Below are positions 45,036 to 46,370 of a DNA stretch of 46,370 nucleotides, one piece after another. The DNA comes from an uncultured Victivallales bacterium. Its GTDB lineage: Bacteria; Verrucomicrobiota; Lentisphaeria; Victivallales; UBA1829. A program made the translations under genes and the position numbers. The notes under the pieces were generated by a model. That model saw nothing but the letters and a program-made list of their open reading frames with translations, made no database searches and was not told the origin of the DNA. Every line of letters begins with the position of its first letter. Within the stretch, counting starts at the first letter, position 1. The stretch spans positions 1 through 46,370 of the forward strand of contig CALXRL010000069.1 in NCBI GenBank assembly GCA_944390735.1, given 5' to 3'.

Positions 45036-45111
45036 GGGCGTATAGCTCAGTTGGTTAGAGCGCCACGTTGACATCGTGGAGGTCATAAGTTCGAGTCTTA
45101 TTACGCCACCA
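45036..45111 (+). tRNA. tRNA-Val (GAC), copy with a one-base deletion in the acceptor stem
   Basis: Identical to the first tRNA (44866-44942) at every base except for one missing C in the 3' half of the acceptor stem: TACGCC then ACCA instead of TACGCCC then ACCA. As written the first pair G1:C72 is lost; the molecule could still fold with six pairs and an extra 5' G. It is either a decayed copy, a working tRNA with altered processing, or a scar of integration. The DNA beyond it turns AT-rich. Confidence 0.8.
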
Positions 45112-45127
45112 TTTAGATGCTGTAAGG

Positions 45128-45177
45128 GTATTTTGGTGGCTTTTTGTTGGAAAGTCCAAAATACTCTTTTATTTTTT
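45128..45177 (+). terminator. Terminator of the tRNA cluster
   Basis: A 9-bp stem (45128-45136 with 45156-45164, GTATTTTGG and complement) with a 19-nt loop is followed by TCTTTTATTTTTT. Confidence 0.7.
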
Positions 45178-45490
45178 CTGCAAAATTTCGTTCCGCTTCG
45201 CTTGGCGTCAACATTCCTTCTCATCTGGTGCGGGCGCATAAGAAGGACCTTCTGGATCGCCTTATCTTGAAAGCCGATTCGGGGTTGCTCAATTTCATCA
45301 TCCAAATATTCTTGATTTGCAATCATATTTCTTCATGCTATTTTATTCTCATCGACAGAACAGGATTCATTATTGCATCATATTGACTGTCAATTTATTA
45401 ACATGGAGAAAAGAGTCTCTTTTTTTACTGAAAAACAGAACCATTTATTCTCGCACATGACATTCAACCCGGAAGTTCTAAAAGGAGCTA
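45178..45490. other. AT-rich intergenic stretch
   Basis: No convincing gene. Base composition drops clearly compared with the rest of the window. A frame on the minus strand running back over the tRNAs is an antisense artefact. The end holds AAAGGAG, the ribosome binding site of the next gene. Confidence 0.6.
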
Positions 45491-45496
45491 ATGAGT

Positions 45497-46370
45497 ATGA
45501 AAAATTTACAAATAATAGTTTTATCAATATTTTTTCTCTTCAATCTCTGGGCTACAGAAGAAATCCCATTTGAAGAAAGAATTTTAATTTTAGATTATCC
45601 GTCGATGATAGAACTTCAAATACCGAAAGGTTTGGTCTTAAAGCGCGATAAAAATGTTTGGTCCGGCGAATTAGACAATATCTCATTTTTATTTATTATT
45701 GAGGCGTCAAATGGCATTGCTGCTCCAAGTTTTGAACAGTTAATCCCTAAAGAATTTAAAAGTAAAGAGCATTATCTTGATTTTTATAATATAAAGCCTG
45801 TGCAAAACAATCAATGGAAAGGGTTTCAGGCTCAGACAAGACAGAATAAGCTGGGAGAGTTCGGGCTTGCTCTTGCAGTGGAGAATGAAGGTCTAAAAAT
45901 TTTTATTCTGGTATCCTCCCGTACAGCACCCCCAAACACTGTTTTTGATCGTATTTTTAAATCTCTTTTTTTCTTTCACGTCAGCAATAAAATCAATTTT
46001 TATGCAAGGGGAAACGAATGGGAGCTGACATTGCCATACCCCATGCCGTACAGATTCCCTTATAACTACATAAAAGAAACAATATTCGTTAAACTTCTAC
46101 CGGCGATGAACGAAGAGTTATTGTTTGTTTTTCGTCCGGAAGGGAGTTCCGAGGCCGCGAAATGGCGTTACACAGACAGTCAAAAATATTATCAAAAGCA
46201 TTCACCTTTAGAATCCATTGGCATTCGGGATGAGAAGCTGGGACTATGGACAGCTTCAATATACAAGAGTATGGAGAAAATACCAGTTTTATTTATTTTT
46301 GGTCAATATGATAAATATGTAGCGTTCCTTGATTTTGCTCCAAAAAATCTTACGCAGTACGACATTCAAA
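45497..46370 (+). CDS. Secreted protein of unknown function (cut by window edge)
   Basis: An open frame of 291 residues without a stop at the window edge. It starts MKNLQIIVLSIFFLFNLWAT, a clear signal peptide, followed by a beta-rich soluble part with many aromatic residues. I recognise no family. AAAGGAG lies nine bases before ATG 45497; ATG 45491 is in frame but only three bases from it. Its AT-rich codon use differs from all genes to its left, which suggests later acquisition. Confidence 0.75.
   Translation, partial: MKNLQIIVLSIFFLFNLWATEEIPFEERILILDYPSMIELQIPKGLVLKRDKNVWSGELDNISFLFIIEASNGIAAPSFEQLIPKEFKSKEHYLDFYNIKPVQNNQWKGFQAQTRQNKLGEFGLALAVENEGLKIFILVSSRTAPPNTVFDRIFKSLFFFHVSNKINFYARGNEWELTLPYPMPYRFPYNYIKETIFVKLLPAMNEELLFVFRPEGSSEAAKWRYTDSQKYYQKHSPLESIGIRDEKLGLWTASIYKSMEKIPVLFIFGQYDKYVAFLDFAPKNLTQYDIQ

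Noticed and set aside
44967..45326. Minus-strand frame across the tRNA genes
   Set aside because: It is the antisense of tRNA sequence, a well-known source of false proteins.

Overview
The window most likely comes from a Lentisphaerota bacterium (Victivallis-like, PVC superphylum), or a near relative. The main reasons are two pseudopilin genes with an [10 protein letters not shown]-terminus and a C-terminal H-X9-DG motif, typical of the large families in Lentisphaerota and Planctomycetota; many lone glycoside hydrolases under LacI or AraC regulators; and a Pal-type outer-membrane lipoprotein. No taxonomic marker search could be run. The DNA is GC-rich up to about 45.1 kb and clearly AT-rich to the right of the tRNA cluster.

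Layout. 0-0.3 kb: the cut edge of a dispersed inverted-repeat element and a terminator. 0.3-1.8 kb: a processive family 2 glycosyltransferase (-). 2.2-9.0 kb: a sugar block with a Gfo/Idh/MocA oxidoreductase (-), divergent AraC regulator, GH63/MGH1-like glycosidase, sugar O-acetyltransferase and lactaldehyde reductase FucO. 9.1-12.9 kb (-): CrcB fluoride channel, GH36 alpha-galactosidase and a BASS-type transporter. 13.0-13.4 kb: a duplicated array of six hairpins. 13.5-19.5 kb (-): LacI regulator, pseudopilin, 1064-residue secreted clan GH-A glycosidase and GH130 phosphorylase. 19.7-25.9 kb (-): leuS at the end of an operon with a DUF985 cupin, a membrane protein, a phenylacetate-CoA ligase and a small membrane protein, with pal upstream. 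26.1-28.5 kb (+): branched-chain aminotransferase and an FAD oxidoreductase. 28.5-28.8 kb: four 79-bp tandem repeats. 28.9-35.6 kb: an unrecognised membrane protein, AraC regulator divergent from a second GH130, a long inverted-repeat element, and a parallel beta-helix protein. 35.8-43.4 kb: orphan metal/corrinoid-binding protein (-) divergent from a second LacI-pseudopilin-secreted glycosidase cassette. 43.4-44.6 kb: a GNAT-like acyltransferase (-). 44.9-45.1 kb: three valine tRNA genes, the third with a one-base deletion. 45.5 kb to the end: an AT-rich secreted protein cut by the window edge.

How it works together. Most genes serve uptake and breakdown of plant or host glycans (alpha-galactosides, mannosides, fucose/rhamnose products), arranged as small separate units, each with its own regulator, not as one SusCD-type locus. 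The most striking theme is the cassette LacI regulator / pseudopilin / very large secreted glycosidase, which occurs twice on opposite strands. In both, the regulator stop and pseudopilin start share an ATGA overlap, so the two proteins are probably translated in a coupled way. A second theme is hairpin-rich repeats in several intergenic gaps: three unrelated families, none with a convincing coding frame.
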